The notes: a model not told the origin generated them from the sequence alone. A stretch of DNA of 40,618 nucleotides from Spirochaetota bacterium (GCA_017302015.1 JAFLEE010000048.1:1-40618); one strand, 5' to 3'. Positions 16,642 through 25,666 are shown, numbered from the stretch's first letter. Translations and numbers: made by a program.

Positions 16642-18393
16642 TTGCGCGCGCTGCTGCCCCGCCTCTTCCCCTTCCTCGCCTGGTGGCCCCGGGTCGATGG
16701 CGCGACCCTCCGCGCCGACGCCTTCGCCGGCCTGGCGGGGGCGCTCATCGTGCTCCCCCAGGCGGTGGCCTTCGCCACCATCGCGGGCCTGCCGCCGCAG
16801 TACGGCCTCTACGCCGCCATGGTGCCGGCCATCGTCGCGGCCCTCTTCGGATCCTCGTGGCATATGGTCAGCGGCCCGACGACCGCGATCTCCCTGGTGG
16901 TCTTCGCCACCGTGAGCCCCCACGCGCCGGCGGGGAGCGAGCATTACCTGCGCGACGTCCTCACCCTCTCCCTCCTGGTGGGGGCCCTGCAATTTTCCAT
17001 GGGGCTCCTCCGCCTCGGCGTGCTGGTGGATTTCATCTCGCACTCGGTGCTGGTGGGTTTCACCGCGGGCGCGGCCGTGCTCATCGGCGGGAGCCAATTG
17101 AAGAATCTTCTGGGGATCTCCCTGCCGGCCCGGCCCGATTTTTTCCCGATGCTGCGGGATCTGGCCCTCCATCTGGGGGAAGCGAATCCATGGTCCCTCG
17201 CCACCGGGGGCCTCACCCTCGCTCTAGCCGTGGGGCTCCGCCGCTTCTTCCCGAAAATTCCTTACTTGATCGTCGCCATGGTCGGGGGCGGGGCGTTCGC
17301 CTATTTCCTCCAACGCCATTTGGGGAGCGGTGCCGCCGTGCGCACCGTCGGAGCGCTCCCGGCGAGCCTGCCCCCCTTGTCGATGCCCGATCTCAGTTGG
17401 ACGACCCTGCGCGATCTGGCGCCCGCCGCGATGGCCATCGGGCTGGTCGCCCTCACCGAAGCCGTGGGGATCGCCCGCGGGATCGCGCTTAAAAGCGGCC
17501 AGCGCATCGATGGAAATCGCGAGTTCCTCGGCCAGGGCCTCTCCAATATGGCGGGGGCCTTCTTTTCCGCCTATCCCTCCAGCGGATCCTTCAATCGGAG
17601 CGGTCTCAATTTCGACGGCGGGGCGAAAACGCCCCTGGCCTCGGTGTTCGCGGCATTATTCCTCGTGGGGGTGGTGCTGGTGGTGGCTCCCTTGGCCGCG
17701 TGGCTGCCCATGGCCTCCATGGCGGGGGTGCTTCTCCTGATCGCCTGGCGCCTGGTCGACCGGGAGCAGATCCGCCATATCCTTTCTTCCGGGAAGGGCG
17801 AGGCCGCCGTGCTTCTCCTGACGTTTTCGGCGACCCTGCTCCTCGCCCTGGAGTTCGCCATCCTCGCCGGGGTGCTCCTCTCGCTTTTCCTCTATCTCCA
17901 TCGCGCATCCCGGGTGCACCTGCGGGTTCTGGCCCCCGACCCCGCCCATCCCCATCGGCGGTTTTCCGATGCGCCGCCCCTGGCGATTTGCCCGCAACTT
18001 CTCATGGTGCGGGTGGAGGGGTCCCTCTTCTTCGGCGCCGCCAATCATGTCGCCTCCCAATTCGATCAACTCCGCGGGGCGCATCCCGGCGCCCGGCACC
18101 TGCTTTTATTGGCCAAGAGCATGAACCAGGTGGATCTCACCGGGGCCGCCGTGATCGCGGAAGAATCCCGGATCCGGCGGGCCGCGGGCGGGGGGATCTA
18201 CTTCTACGGCCTGCGGGATGCCGCAAAAGCCTCCCTCGAGAAAGCGGGCGCGTTAAGCGACCTCGTCTCCCGATGCTACGACAATCGCGGGGAGGCCATC
18301 GCGTCGATCTTCAAAGAACGTCTGGATCCGCGGCGGTGCGAAACTTGTGCGTCGCGGATATTCCTGGAGTGCGATCGGGTTCTTCGTCATTGA
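16642..18393 (+). CDS. SulP-family anion transporter with STAS domain
   Basis: This is an inner-membrane sulfate, bicarbonate or other anion transporter. The first about 430 residues are hydrophobic helices with family landmarks: FAGLAGALIVLPQAVAFATI, GLPPQYGLYAAMVPAIVAALFG, SGPTTAISL and, later, GNREFLGQGLSNMAGAFFSAYPSSGSFNRS. A cytoplasmic STAS domain occupies about 450-560 (LLMVRVEGSLFFGAANHV to the SMNQVDLTGA loop). The tail carries three cysteines (RRCETC and LEC), seen in some SulP subgroups. The start is uncertain: the TTG at 16642 (LRALLPRLFPFLAWW) fits the family length, giving 583 aa, whereas the ATG at 16495 would overlap the propeller gene by 112 nt. It is the one non-exported gene inside the surface-protein block, 35 bp after the propeller gene. 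Confidence 0.88.
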   Translation: MRALLPRLFPFLAWWPRVDGATLRADAFAGLAGALIVLPQAVAFATIAGLPPQYGLYAAMVPAIVAALFGSSWHMVSGPTTAISLVVFATVSPHAPAGSEHYLRDVLTLSLLVGALQFSMGLLRLGVLVDFISHSVLVGFTAGAAVLIGGSQLKNLLGISLPARPDFFPMLRDLALHLGEANPWSLATGGLTLALAVGLRRFFPKIPYLIVAMVGGGAFAYFLQRHLGSGAAVRTVGALPASLPPLSMPDLSWTTLRDLAPAAMAIGLVALTEAVGIARGIALKSGQRIDGNREFLGQGLSNMAGAFFSAYPSSGSFNRSGLNFDGGAKTPLASVFAALFLVGVVLVVAPLAAWLPMASMAGVLLLIAWRLVDREQIRHILSSGKGEAAVLLLTFSATLLLALEFAILAGVLLSLFLYLHRASRVHLRVLAPDPAHPHRRFSDAPPLAICPQLLMVRVEGSLFFGAANHVASQFDQLRGAHPGARHLLLLAKSMNQVDLTGAAVIAEESRIRRAAGGGIYFYGLRDAAKASLEKAGALSDLVSRCYDNRGEAIASIFKERLDPRRCETCASRIFLECDRVLRH

Positions 18394-18421
18394 CCCTGGA
18401 CGCCTTGATTCGTGCGGATGG

Positions 18422-18448
18422 ACCCCGTAGGGCGCTGGCTGACGGGGT
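18422..18448 (+). other. Hairpin downstream of the SulP gene
   Basis: ACCCCGT and ACGGGGT form a 7-bp perfect stem around a 13-nt loop, starting 28 nt after the SulP stop. No T tract follows, so it could be an mRNA 3'-end structure rather than an intrinsic terminator. Confidence 0.35.
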
Positions 18449-18655
18449 GTGGATCGGGTCTCTTTCCTCATCGCCGATATCGCGCATCTCGATTAGGATA
18501 AATCAGGCGTTATCATCGGCCTGTCATCTTTGACTTTCACGAGTCTCCGAGGCCATCTTTAGGGGTGCGATGGCGTTTCTTCGCGGTATTTTGCCCATTC
18601 GAGGCCTTTTCGGGTCATAAGAAGTCTGCCTCGAATGCGAATAAGGGAGCCCTCC

Positions 18656-21229
18656 ATGAAAATTGCCCGAACCCTGTTCCTCCTATCGGCGATGCTGGGA
18701 CCCCTTGGCGCCCAGGTCGTCCCGTTCTTCGAGGTGACGCCTTCGGTCATCACCAACGCCACCACGCCCGTGGTGCTGCGCTACCTGAGCAATGTGGGGG
18801 CCATCGCCACGCTCACCAATATCCAATGGGATTTCGGCGACGGGAAAATCGTGAGCGGGGGTTCCTTCTTCACCAACGCCACCAATTTCTATAACGCGAC
18901 GAACCTCTACCTGGCGACCCTCACGCTGCTCTACGATAACGGGAACATCGGCGTCGCCGCCATGCCCGTGAACGTCTCCGTCTACCAACCGGGTTCCATG
19001 TGGCAGCGGGTCGGGGAACCGGCCAATCTCCCCGTGCGGAACCTGGGAGCCTTCTGGGTTACGCCGCTGGGGATTGTCGCGGGCACCGGCGTGCTGGGCG
19101 GAAGCACCGCGGTCTTGGGGACCTTCGGCAGCGACAACGGCGGCGCATGGGCGCCGATTCTACCCATCGCCCCCTATCCGCCCCGCGCGGGCGGAGGCTA
19201 CGCCATGGGGGGCGGGAACGCATGGATCCTCGGGGGGATGCGCACCAACGCGGTGCGTTCCAACGACGTGTGGTCGTGCGCCGATGGAACGATTTGGCAG
19301 CAGGCCACCCCGGTGGCCCCCTGGGCCGGCCGCGACGTTTTCGGCGCGGCGTATTACCACGGGCGGCTCTGGGTCACGGGCGGGCATTTGAACGCCATCG
19401 CGATGCCGACCAACGACGTTTGGTCGAGCGCCGATGGGGCGACTTGGGTGCAGCACACCAACACGGCCCCCTGGGGCCCGCGGGAGCGGCATACGCTCGC
19501 CGTCCTCAACGACCGCCTCTATCTCATCGGCGGCTTCTCCAATCTCGGCGTGAACGACGTGTGGTCGACCCAGGACGGCACCAATTGGGTCCTCGAAAAT
19601 CCGGCCGCCCCGTTCGGCCCCCGATTCGACCATCGGGTGACGGTGGCCGAAGGCCGCATCTGGATGACCGGCGGCCACGACGGCGCCGTGTATAAGCGCG
19701 ATGTGTGGTTCAGCCCCGATGGGGCGGTCTGGCGTCGGGCCACCGGCAACGCCCCGTGGTCTCCCCGCCGCAATCACGGCTTTTTCTATTACAAGGGGAA
19801 CCTGGTGTTAGTCGGCGGCGACACCAATGGCGGGGAAAACTCGGAGATCTGGGCGACGCGTCTGGTTGCCGATGCCGCCCTCCCGGACCAGGCCCAATTC
19901 GAGATGAACGCGGGACGTTGGCGCTTGGTGGGCTTGCCCCTCTCCAACGCCGCCCTCAATCCCGGGGCGGTCTTCTCCAATCTCGGGGCGAGCGAACTCT
20001 GGGCCTGGGACCCCGGCGCCAAGACCAATGGCGCCCTCCTTCAGTACGTCCGGCCGCAGGCCCTCACCCCGACCGCGGGGTATTGGCTCCTTTCCGAATT
20101 CGCCCTCAACCTGAGGGCGAACGGCACGCCGCCCTCCCAGCCCGCCTTCGCTCCCCTGGTGGGGGGCAATTGGAACCTGCTTGCCAATCCCTTTCCGTAT
20201 CCCTTGGATCAGTCCTCCTTGAGGATCACCACCGGGCCTTCCAATTTCATGGCGGGGCAAGCCCTCGCGTCCCGCGGGGATCTCGTCGATGCCCAGAGCG
20301 TGTTCGCCTATGCGGTCCAGGGCGCCGCGGGCTACGTGCGGATCAACTCCAATCAATCGATCCCCGCGGGGGCCGGTTATTGGTTGTGGGTCCATTCCAA
20401 CGCCTTCTTGGCGATGCCTCCGGTGCCCGGGGTGAACCCGGTGCCGCCGGGTTACTTGGGCCTTGCCCAAACGCCGCCGCCCGCGGCGCCTCCCGGGGCC
20501 GTCTCGATGCGATTGGGTTATACGGCGGGCGATCAAATCGACCGGGAAAGCGTCCTCACCCTCTCCCGAGACGTGGCCGCTTCCAGTTCCCCCAAACCCC
20601 CCGCGCCGCGGGACCACGCGAGCCTCCAATTATGGGCGGGCAATCGCTCGGTTTCAGAACTGGTGCGCCCCTTGGCGAAGGGTATCCAGCGCTATCCCTT
20701 TACCATAAGCGGCGGCCGGCCCGGCGTCCGCTCCACCCTCGCCTGGGACCTCGCGCCGAGCCCCGGCTGGTGGGTGTTCGTTCGCGACCTCGCCACCGGC
20801 GCCTTGGTGGATGCCTCGGCCCAGAAAACGATCCACTACACGGTCGCTTCGATGGGGACGAGCCGTACCTTCGAGGTGGTCGTGGCGCCCGAGGGCGCCG
20901 CGCTCTCTTCCCTGGCGGGGTTTCGGCTCGCGAATGTCGCGCTCTATCCGAATCCGGCGCCCCAGGGGAGCCTCCTGACGCTCCGCCTCGACCTGGACCG
21001 GGAGGTCACCCTCTCGCTCGAAATCCGCGACGTGCTCGGTCGCCTTCGGGCGCACCAGGAGCGCAGCGCCTGGGCCGATCCCTGGCAATCCACCTTGTGG
21101 GCTCTCCCGATGGAACAAGACGGCCGCCCCCTCGAACCGGGGCTCTATGGCTGGAGGCTGATCGCGCGGAGCGCCGCGGGTGAAACCGCTCAAACGACCG
21201 GGAAACTCCAAATCACGGGGACGAAATGA
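18656..21229 (+). CDS. Secreted PKD/Kelch-repeat protein with T9SS-like C-terminal domain
   Basis: An AAGGGAG sits 8 nt before the ATG at 18656. The 857-aa product has a signal peptide (MKIARTLFLLSAMLGPLGA) and a PKD-like domain (IQWDFGDGKIVSGG). About five Kelch-type propeller repeats follow (NDVWSSADGATWVQHTNTAP, LYLIGGFSNLGVNDVWSTQD and so on). A domain with paired GYWL and NWNLLANPFPYPLD motifs, frequent in type IX-secreted proteins, comes next. The last about 90 residues (NVALYPNPAPQGSLLTLRLD, LSLEIRDVLGRL, LEPGLYGWRLIARS) match the T9SS type-A sorting domain or FlgD-Ig family. It is also rich in TN pairs near the N-terminus. A surface-exposed binding or structural role is inferred. Its stop overlaps the FecR-gene start by 4 nt. 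Confidence 0.85.
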   Translation: MKIARTLFLLSAMLGPLGAQVVPFFEVTPSVITNATTPVVLRYLSNVGAIATLTNIQWDFGDGKIVSGGSFFTNATNFYNATNLYLATLTLLYDNGNIGVAAMPVNVSVYQPGSMWQRVGEPANLPVRNLGAFWVTPLGIVAGTGVLGGSTAVLGTFGSDNGGAWAPILPIAPYPPRAGGGYAMGGGNAWILGGMRTNAVRSNDVWSCADGTIWQQATPVAPWAGRDVFGAAYYHGRLWVTGGHLNAIAMPTNDVWSSADGATWVQHTNTAPWGPRERHTLAVLNDRLYLIGGFSNLGVNDVWSTQDGTNWVLENPAAPFGPRFDHRVTVAEGRIWMTGGHDGAVYKRDVWFSPDGAVWRRATGNAPWSPRRNHGFFYYKGNLVLVGGDTNGGENSEIWATRLVADAALPDQAQFEMNAGRWRLVGLPLSNAALNPGAVFSNLGASELWAWDPGAKTNGALLQYVRPQALTPTAGYWLLSEFALNLRANGTPPSQPAFAPLVGGNWNLLANPFPYPLDQSSLRITTGPSNFMAGQALASRGDLVDAQSVFAYAVQGAAGYVRINSNQSIPAGAGYWLWVHSNAFLAMPPVPGVNPVPPGYLGLAQTPPPAAPPGAVSMRLGYTAGDQIDRESVLTLSRDVAASSSPKPPAPRDHASLQLWAGNRSVSELVRPLAKGIQRYPFTISGGRPGVRSTLAWDLAPSPGWWVFVRDLATGALVDASAQKTIHYTVASMGTSRTFEVVVAPEGAALSSLAGFRLANVALYPNPAPQGSLLTLRLDLDREVTLSLEIRDVLGRLRAHQERSAWADPWQSTLWALPMEQDGRPLEPGLYGWRLIARSAAGETAQTTGKLQITGTK

Positions 21230-22458
21230 AACCGCATCCAATTCCCTTCCTTCTCCTGCCCGTCCTCGCCGCCCTGCTTTTGGGCCCGCTCCTCGCCGCG
21301 CCGGCCGAATTGGTGGGGGTCGAGGGGACGGTGGAACTCACGCGGGTCGATGGGGAGGCGCCCAAGGCCTGCAAGGTGGGCGACCGGCTCTATGTGGGCG
21401 ATCGCCTGCGCACCTTGGCCGGGGCGGGGGCCCAAGTGCGCTTCGCCAACGGTTCCCTGACCGCGGTGGGAGAGAAGACGATCTTCACGGTGCGGAGCCT
21501 GGAGGAGGGCACCTCGATGAAGGTCGGCCTCAACCTCGCCTCGGGCTCGCTCTTTAGCGCCATCAAAAAACTCGGCGCCAACGAGCAGTTCACCGTCCAT
21601 ACCCCGTCCGCCGTGGCCGGGGTGAGGGGAACCGAACTCGGGGTCCAGCACGAGGGGCGCCGGTCCCTCATTACCGTGCACCAGGGCCGGGTGGCCGTGA
21701 CCGCGATGGGCCAACCGGCCTCCATGCTCGATGCGGGGCAGGCCGCGGAAATCGAGGAGGGCGGCGCGGCGATCGTGCGCGCGTTGCAGGAGGATGAACG
21801 CGCCCGGGGCGCCGGATTTTTCGGGCGCCTCACCAATGCCCAACGCCCGGCCAACGGGAGCAATCTCCAAGCTCCGCCGGGAGGCACGAACGGCTCCACG
21901 AACATGGCGCGGCCCGGGGGCCGGCGGGCCCTCCTCAATATCCTGCAGCCCATAAGGCCGCCCTATCTCGCGGGCGTCGCCGAGAAGGGGGCCCGAATCA
22001 CCGTCAAAGTCAACGATCGCCAGGCGGGAGAGGAGCGCTCCCTCGCCTCCGCCGCCTTCCGCTTCAACCTCGATGGCGCGCTTCGGGAGGATCCCCTCGG
22101 GGAAAAGCCCAACCGCGTGGACGTGCGGGCGGAGAATGCGGACGGCGCCACGGCCCAGGCCTCCTTCACCGTCTTCTGGGATCGCACGCCGCCTTCGCTC
22201 TCCGGCCTCGTCTGGCGCCTCGTGCCGGGGCGCCTGCTCATCGAGGGCGGGATCGGGGAGGCCGGAATGCTCATGGTCGCCGGCGTGCCGGTGCCCTTGG
22301 ATCCCCATGGGCGGGTGATCCCCGGCTTCGGCATCCCCTTGGAGCGGGTCGTCGAAGGGGTCAACGCCGTCTTCGCCTCCGATCGGGCGGGCAACCGGGT
22401 GAACGCTAATTGGGTGGTGAAGAAGCCGCGCCAGCCGCCCCCGCCCCCGGCGCGCTGA
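21226..22458 (+). CDS. Secreted FecR-domain protein with Ig-like and Pro-rich C-terminus
   Basis: The start is in an ATGA overlap with the Kelch gene. After a signal peptide (MKPHPIPFLLLPVLAALLLGPLLA) comes a complete FecR domain. It opens LVGVEGTVELTRVDGE, continues GDRLYVGDRLRTLAGAGAQV and FANGSLTAVGE, and closes with TVHTPSAVAGVRGTELGV. Residues about 240-395 read as two beta-sandwich (Ig-like) units (FTVFWDRTPPSLSGLVW, NAVFASDRAGNRVNANWV), and the protein ends in a KPRQPPPPPAR tail. No transmembrane anchor or neighbouring sigma factor is seen, so it is not a classical FecR regulator; binding to surface polymers or to the adjacent barrel is inferred. It is the second of two such genes in the window and is better conserved in the FecR core. 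Confidence 0.87.
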   Translation: MKPHPIPFLLLPVLAALLLGPLLAAPAELVGVEGTVELTRVDGEAPKACKVGDRLYVGDRLRTLAGAGAQVRFANGSLTAVGEKTIFTVRSLEEGTSMKVGLNLASGSLFSAIKKLGANEQFTVHTPSAVAGVRGTELGVQHEGRRSLITVHQGRVAVTAMGQPASMLDAGQAAEIEEGGAAIVRALQEDERARGAGFFGRLTNAQRPANGSNLQAPPGGTNGSTNMARPGGRRALLNILQPIRPPYLAGVAEKGARITVKVNDRQAGEERSLASAAFRFNLDGALREDPLGEKPNRVDVRAENADGATAQASFTVFWDRTPPSLSGLVWRLVPGRLLIEGGIGEAGMLMVAGVPVPLDPHGRVIPGFGIPLERVVEGVNAVFASDRAGNRVNANWVVKKPRQPPPPPAR

Positions 22459-22468
22459 CAAAGGCTCG

Positions 22469-23377
22469 ATGCGTCCGGTCGTATTTGTTCGGATTCTCGT
22501 GCTCGTCCTCCCCGTCGTGGCGGGGGGCGTGTTCGCCGCCGGCAAGCCCCTGTACTCCGAATTGGGGGGCCTCACCCAGGCGTGGTTGGAAATCGGCTCC
22601 ACCGTCGCCCGGGGGGAGGGCGCCCTGGCGGTGATGGAAAATCCGGCCGGCTTGGCGTTCTCCCGCCACTTCGAATTGGCCGCCAGCGCCCAATGGCCCA
22701 CGGGGTGGACGGGCGCGACCGGCAGCGAGTTCGTCGCCCTCGCCATGGCCGCCTCGATACCCATGGGCGGGTCGACCCAGGGGCGCCATGCCTTGGGCGT
22801 GCAGGGGATCTGGCTGGATGCGGGGGGCCTCTCCAGTTATGATGCCCGCGGAAATTGGCTGGGCGACCGGAAGACCACCTGGGGCGAGGGCGCGCTTTCC
22901 TGGGGCGTGAGGCTGGTGCCCGGTCTGGGCCTCGGCGTCGGCGTGCGGGTGGCGGCGCCGGAATGGGCCGAAGAAGCGCCGAGCGGGGCCCTATGCGCCG
23001 GGTTACAGGCCCGCCTATTCCCCGGCGATCGCCTGGCCCTGGCCTTCCTCGTGGAAAGCCCCTGGTGGGATGATCCGACCCCCTCGCCGGAACTCCGCCT
23101 CGGGGCCTCCTTCCGTTTCCTCCCCGAACTGGCCCTCGGCGCCGAGTCGCGCTGGGTGCCGGGCGACGACCCCCAGGCGCGCTTGGGCCTCACCTTCCTC
23201 CCGCTTCGGGCCCTCCGCCTGGGGGCCGGCTTGGCCCTTCGCGGGGCGACGGAAGACGGGCTGGGCGCCTTCTTCGGCTTGGAACTCCGCCTCGCGCGAC
23301 TCGCCATCACCCTGACCCACGCGGGCGCCGTGGGCCAGTCAGACATCCTCGCCCTTGGAATACGACATGCTTGGTAA
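22469..23377 (+). CDS. PorV/UPF0164-like outer-membrane protein
   Basis: The 302-aa product carries a signal peptide (MRPVVFVRILVLVLPVVAGGVFA). The N-terminal signature GGLTQAWLEIGSTVARGEGALAVMENPAGLAF is the hallmark of PorV/UPF0164/FadL-type barrels. Alternating amphipathic strands follow to a C-terminal aromatic residue (IRHAW), the usual signal for outer-membrane insertion. In Bacteroidetes PorV works with the type IX secretion channel and an attachment complex; here it sits next to a gene with a T9SS-like tail, but no T9SS core gene is visible. An AAAGG precedes the ATG by about 5 nt. The 3' end overlaps the next gene by 11 nt. Confidence 0.78.
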   Translation: MRPVVFVRILVLVLPVVAGGVFAAGKPLYSELGGLTQAWLEIGSTVARGEGALAVMENPAGLAFSRHFELAASAQWPTGWTGATGSEFVALAMAASIPMGGSTQGRHALGVQGIWLDAGGLSSYDARGNWLGDRKTTWGEGALSWGVRLVPGLGLGVGVRVAAPEWAEEAPSGALCAGLQARLFPGDRLALAFLVESPWWDDPTPSPELRLGASFRFLPELALGAESRWVPGDDPQARLGLTFLPLRALRLGAGLALRGATEDGLGAFFGLELRLARLAITLTHAGAVGQSDILALGIRHAW

Positions 23378-25085
23378 ACCCCTCCTCTTCGCCGTCCTTT
23401 TCGCCCTTCCCCTCGGGGCCCAGCTGCGCCCCGCCAGCCCCGCGGGATCGATCTCGGGGATGAGCACGTTGGAAACCGGCTACCTCTTCCACAATAACGG
23501 CCTCCTCGATCCGACCCAAGACGGCGATGTGCTCATGGCGCCCGGCTGGAACCCGCGCCTCAAGCAATTATTCTCCGGGGTCGGCTCCGGCTTCAATTGG
23601 ACCTTCCTCCTGGACATGGCCTACAACAAGCAGGTGGATAGCCTCATGCGGGAAACCTGGCTCACCGCCGCCGAGTCCAATTTCAAAACCACCCCCCTCG
23701 AACGCGCCGAACGCCTCATCGACACCTTGACCTTCTCCATGGAGACCCCCCTTTGGCGCTTCACCTTGGGCGACCAGACCCCCGACCTGGGGGGGCTCGT
23801 GCTCTCGGGGAAACGGGTGCGCGGCCTTCACCTCGACGCCGATGGGGGCGCCTGGCGCCTTTCGGCCTTCGGGGGTTGGTCGAGCCCGCGCCTCATGGCC
23901 CTCACGGAAAGCGAGACCAATTCGAGTTTCGACACGAATAACGATCTCGACCAGAACGGCTACCTCACCCAGAACCCGACCCCGGCCTACCGCCGCTTCT
24001 CCGCGGGCGCCCTCCTCGGGGGAGTCCCGGTGAAAGGATGGCGGGCCTCGCTCTCCGCATACTATGAAGAAGACGCCACCAATGCCGTGGGCTCCAACGA
24101 GGCGACCGCCCTGCCGCCGGTCGCCCGGCTTCTTTTGGGTACGAGGCAGGATATCGGGGAGGGCCCCCTTCGCCTAGCCGTGGAGGGGAGCGTTTCGCGG
24201 GCGACCTCCAATCGTTTGGACGGGGAGGGCCCCCGTTGGGCTTTCGGAACGCGTTCCTCCCTCACCCTCGACCGACAGCCGGTGAAGGGGGTCCTCGGCG
24301 TGGCCTGGTACCAGCCCCATTTCACCCTCGGCGGCATCCAAACATTCTCGGAAGAGGATCGCCTGGAATCCACCCTCGACTTCGATGTCTCGGCCACGCC
24401 GGTCTGGGTGCCGGGCCTTTCCTACCGGCTCACCGGTCAGGCGGTCTCCGCGGGCCTCGTCGCCTCGAACCTGGAGCACGAGGGCCGACTCCGCCTCGGC
24501 GTTCGGCCCGACGAGAGGGCCGAACTTTTGGCCGAGTTCACCGGGCGACTGCGGGAGGGAGAACAAGACGCTGAACTTTCCCTCACCGCCCGGGACTTGG
24601 ACTTGAAGTTCACCCGCCTCTCCCCGGGAGTCCTCGGGCGCTGGTATGAACGCACCAATGCCCTCACCAACGCCCAGCGCGCCATCGAAGGCCGCTTGGA
24701 TACCCGAAACCGTTGGGGCGACGACCGCGTGAGCCTGGCGACCACCCACCGGTTTTCCTGGCGCATCGTGCCGGTGACGGCCGCGAGGGCGATGGAATGG
24801 AATAGCGGCTTCACGGCGGGCGCCAAACTCGTGCCCCGCCGATTAGGTGCGGATCTGGGCGCGAACGTGCAATTCCTCCATGAGGAACTCACGGGCACCA
24901 ATCAATTGACCCAGACGTGGCGCGTCAGCGGCCAAGTCGGGGCGACGTGGAACGTGAACGACCGTTTTTCGGCCGCGATCTCCTACCGGCCGGCCTGGGT
25001 GCAGGCGAGGGCCGACGGCGTGGTCGATCCACTGACCCAATTCACGGCCCACGCCGTGAACGTGGCCCTCACGGCGATGTACTGA
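23367..25085 (+). CDS. Predicted outer-membrane beta-barrel protein
   Basis: I start this at the ATG at 23367, which overlaps the previous gene by 11 nt and begins a signal peptide (MLGKPLLFAVLFALPLGA). The 572-aa product is rich in alternating polar/hydrophobic strands separated by Asp/Asn turns (for example FRFTLGDQTP-like and WRASLSAYYEEDATN segments) and ends in a Tyr (LTAMY), as outer-membrane barrels do. A porin or TonB-independent channel is possible; I recognise no specific family. Length allows 16-22 strands. It closes the second surface module and is the last plus-strand gene before a convergent minus-strand gene 11 bp away. Confidence 0.7.
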   Translation: MLGKPLLFAVLFALPLGAQLRPASPAGSISGMSTLETGYLFHNNGLLDPTQDGDVLMAPGWNPRLKQLFSGVGSGFNWTFLLDMAYNKQVDSLMRETWLTAAESNFKTTPLERAERLIDTLTFSMETPLWRFTLGDQTPDLGGLVLSGKRVRGLHLDADGGAWRLSAFGGWSSPRLMALTESETNSSFDTNNDLDQNGYLTQNPTPAYRRFSAGALLGGVPVKGWRASLSAYYEEDATNAVGSNEATALPPVARLLLGTRQDIGEGPLRLAVEGSVSRATSNRLDGEGPRWAFGTRSSLTLDRQPVKGVLGVAWYQPHFTLGGIQTFSEEDRLESTLDFDVSATPVWVPGLSYRLTGQAVSAGLVASNLEHEGRLRLGVRPDERAELLAEFTGRLREGEQDAELSLTARDLDLKFTRLSPGVLGRWYERTNALTNAQRAIEGRLDTRNRWGDDRVSLATTHRFSWRIVPVTAARAMEWNSGFTAGAKLVPRRLGADLGANVQFLHEELTGTNQLTQTWRVSGQVGATWNVNDRFSAAISYRPAWVQARADGVVDPLTQFTAHAVNVALTAMY

Positions 25086-25101
25086 AACGCTTCGCTTCAG
25101 C
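25083..25101. other. Hairpin spanning two convergent stop codons
   Basis: CTGAAACG and CGCTTCAG pair with one mismatch around CTT. The stem contains the TGA of the barrel gene (plus strand) and the TGA of the chalcone-isomerase-like gene (minus strand). No T tract follows in either direction. Confidence 0.35.
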
Positions 25102-25666
25102 GCCCGCCGCCCAAGAGCGCCTTCTTGAGGCTTTCCTGGGCGGGTTTTTCGCATAGCCAAATGCCGAAGAGCGCCCGGCGGAACGCGTCCCCGGCGATGG
25201 TGGCGGCGGGGGCCCCATTTTTCGAGATCAGGGTGCCCGCCGCGGGATCGAACGCGAGGTCGAAGCGGTCCCCCGGTTTGATGGGGGCGCGGAAGATCTG
25301 GATGAAGGCCTCGATCTCGCCCTTGATGGGGGCGATCTGGCCGCCGGTGGCGTGCTCGAAGCCCTCGCGGGTCGCTTCCTCCATGCGCGCGCTGGTGATG
25401 AGGGAAGAAACCATATGGAGGCGGATGGCCGCGGGCCCCGGGGCGGCGAGGATCGCGGCCGCATCGGCGCTCCGACGCTCGAGGTAGAGCGCGCCGACGT
25501 ACATCGTCATGCCGAACTTCGTGCGGTTCCCGGCGCCGTTTAGGGCGAGGGGCTTCCCGCCGACGGCGAGACTCTCGGCGACCTCGACCCCGTTGACCGA
25601 AATCGGGAAGAGGGCGGCGGTGCAAAAAAGCGCCGCAAGGATCGGTGCGAGCGGGAGGGTCTTCAT
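25097..25666 (-). CDS. Exported chalcone-isomerase-like protein
   Basis: A GAGGAG lies 8 nt before the ATG at 25666; the open frame extends further but without support. The 189-aa product has a signal peptide (MKTLPLAPILAALFCTAALFPISVNG) and the fold signature of the bacterial chalcone-isomerase-like family (Chalcone_3). That signature comprises LNGAGNRTKFGMTMYVGALYL, a central helix (ITSARMEEATREGFEHATGG) and the C-terminal FRRALFGIWLCEKPAQESLKKALLG. Family members are secreted or periplasmic and are thought to bind lipids or small hydrophobic molecules; true isomerase activity is not expected. It is convergent with the barrel gene and 166 bp downstream of the DUF1295 gene, so its own promoter probably lies between them. 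Confidence 0.82.
   Translation of the reverse strand: MKTLPLAPILAALFCTAALFPISVNGVEVAESLAVGGKPLALNGAGNRTKFGMTMYVGALYLERRSADAAAILAAPGPAAIRLHMVSSLITSARMEEATREGFEHATGGQIAPIKGEIEAFIQIFRAPIKPGDRFDLAFDPAAGTLISKNGAPAATIAGDAFRRALFGIWLCEKPAQESLKKALLGGGR

Noticed and set aside
18530-18559. A promoter TTGACT/CATCTT before the Kelch gene
   Set aside because: The -35 is good but the -10 matches only three of six bases at 18-bp spacing; too weak to list.
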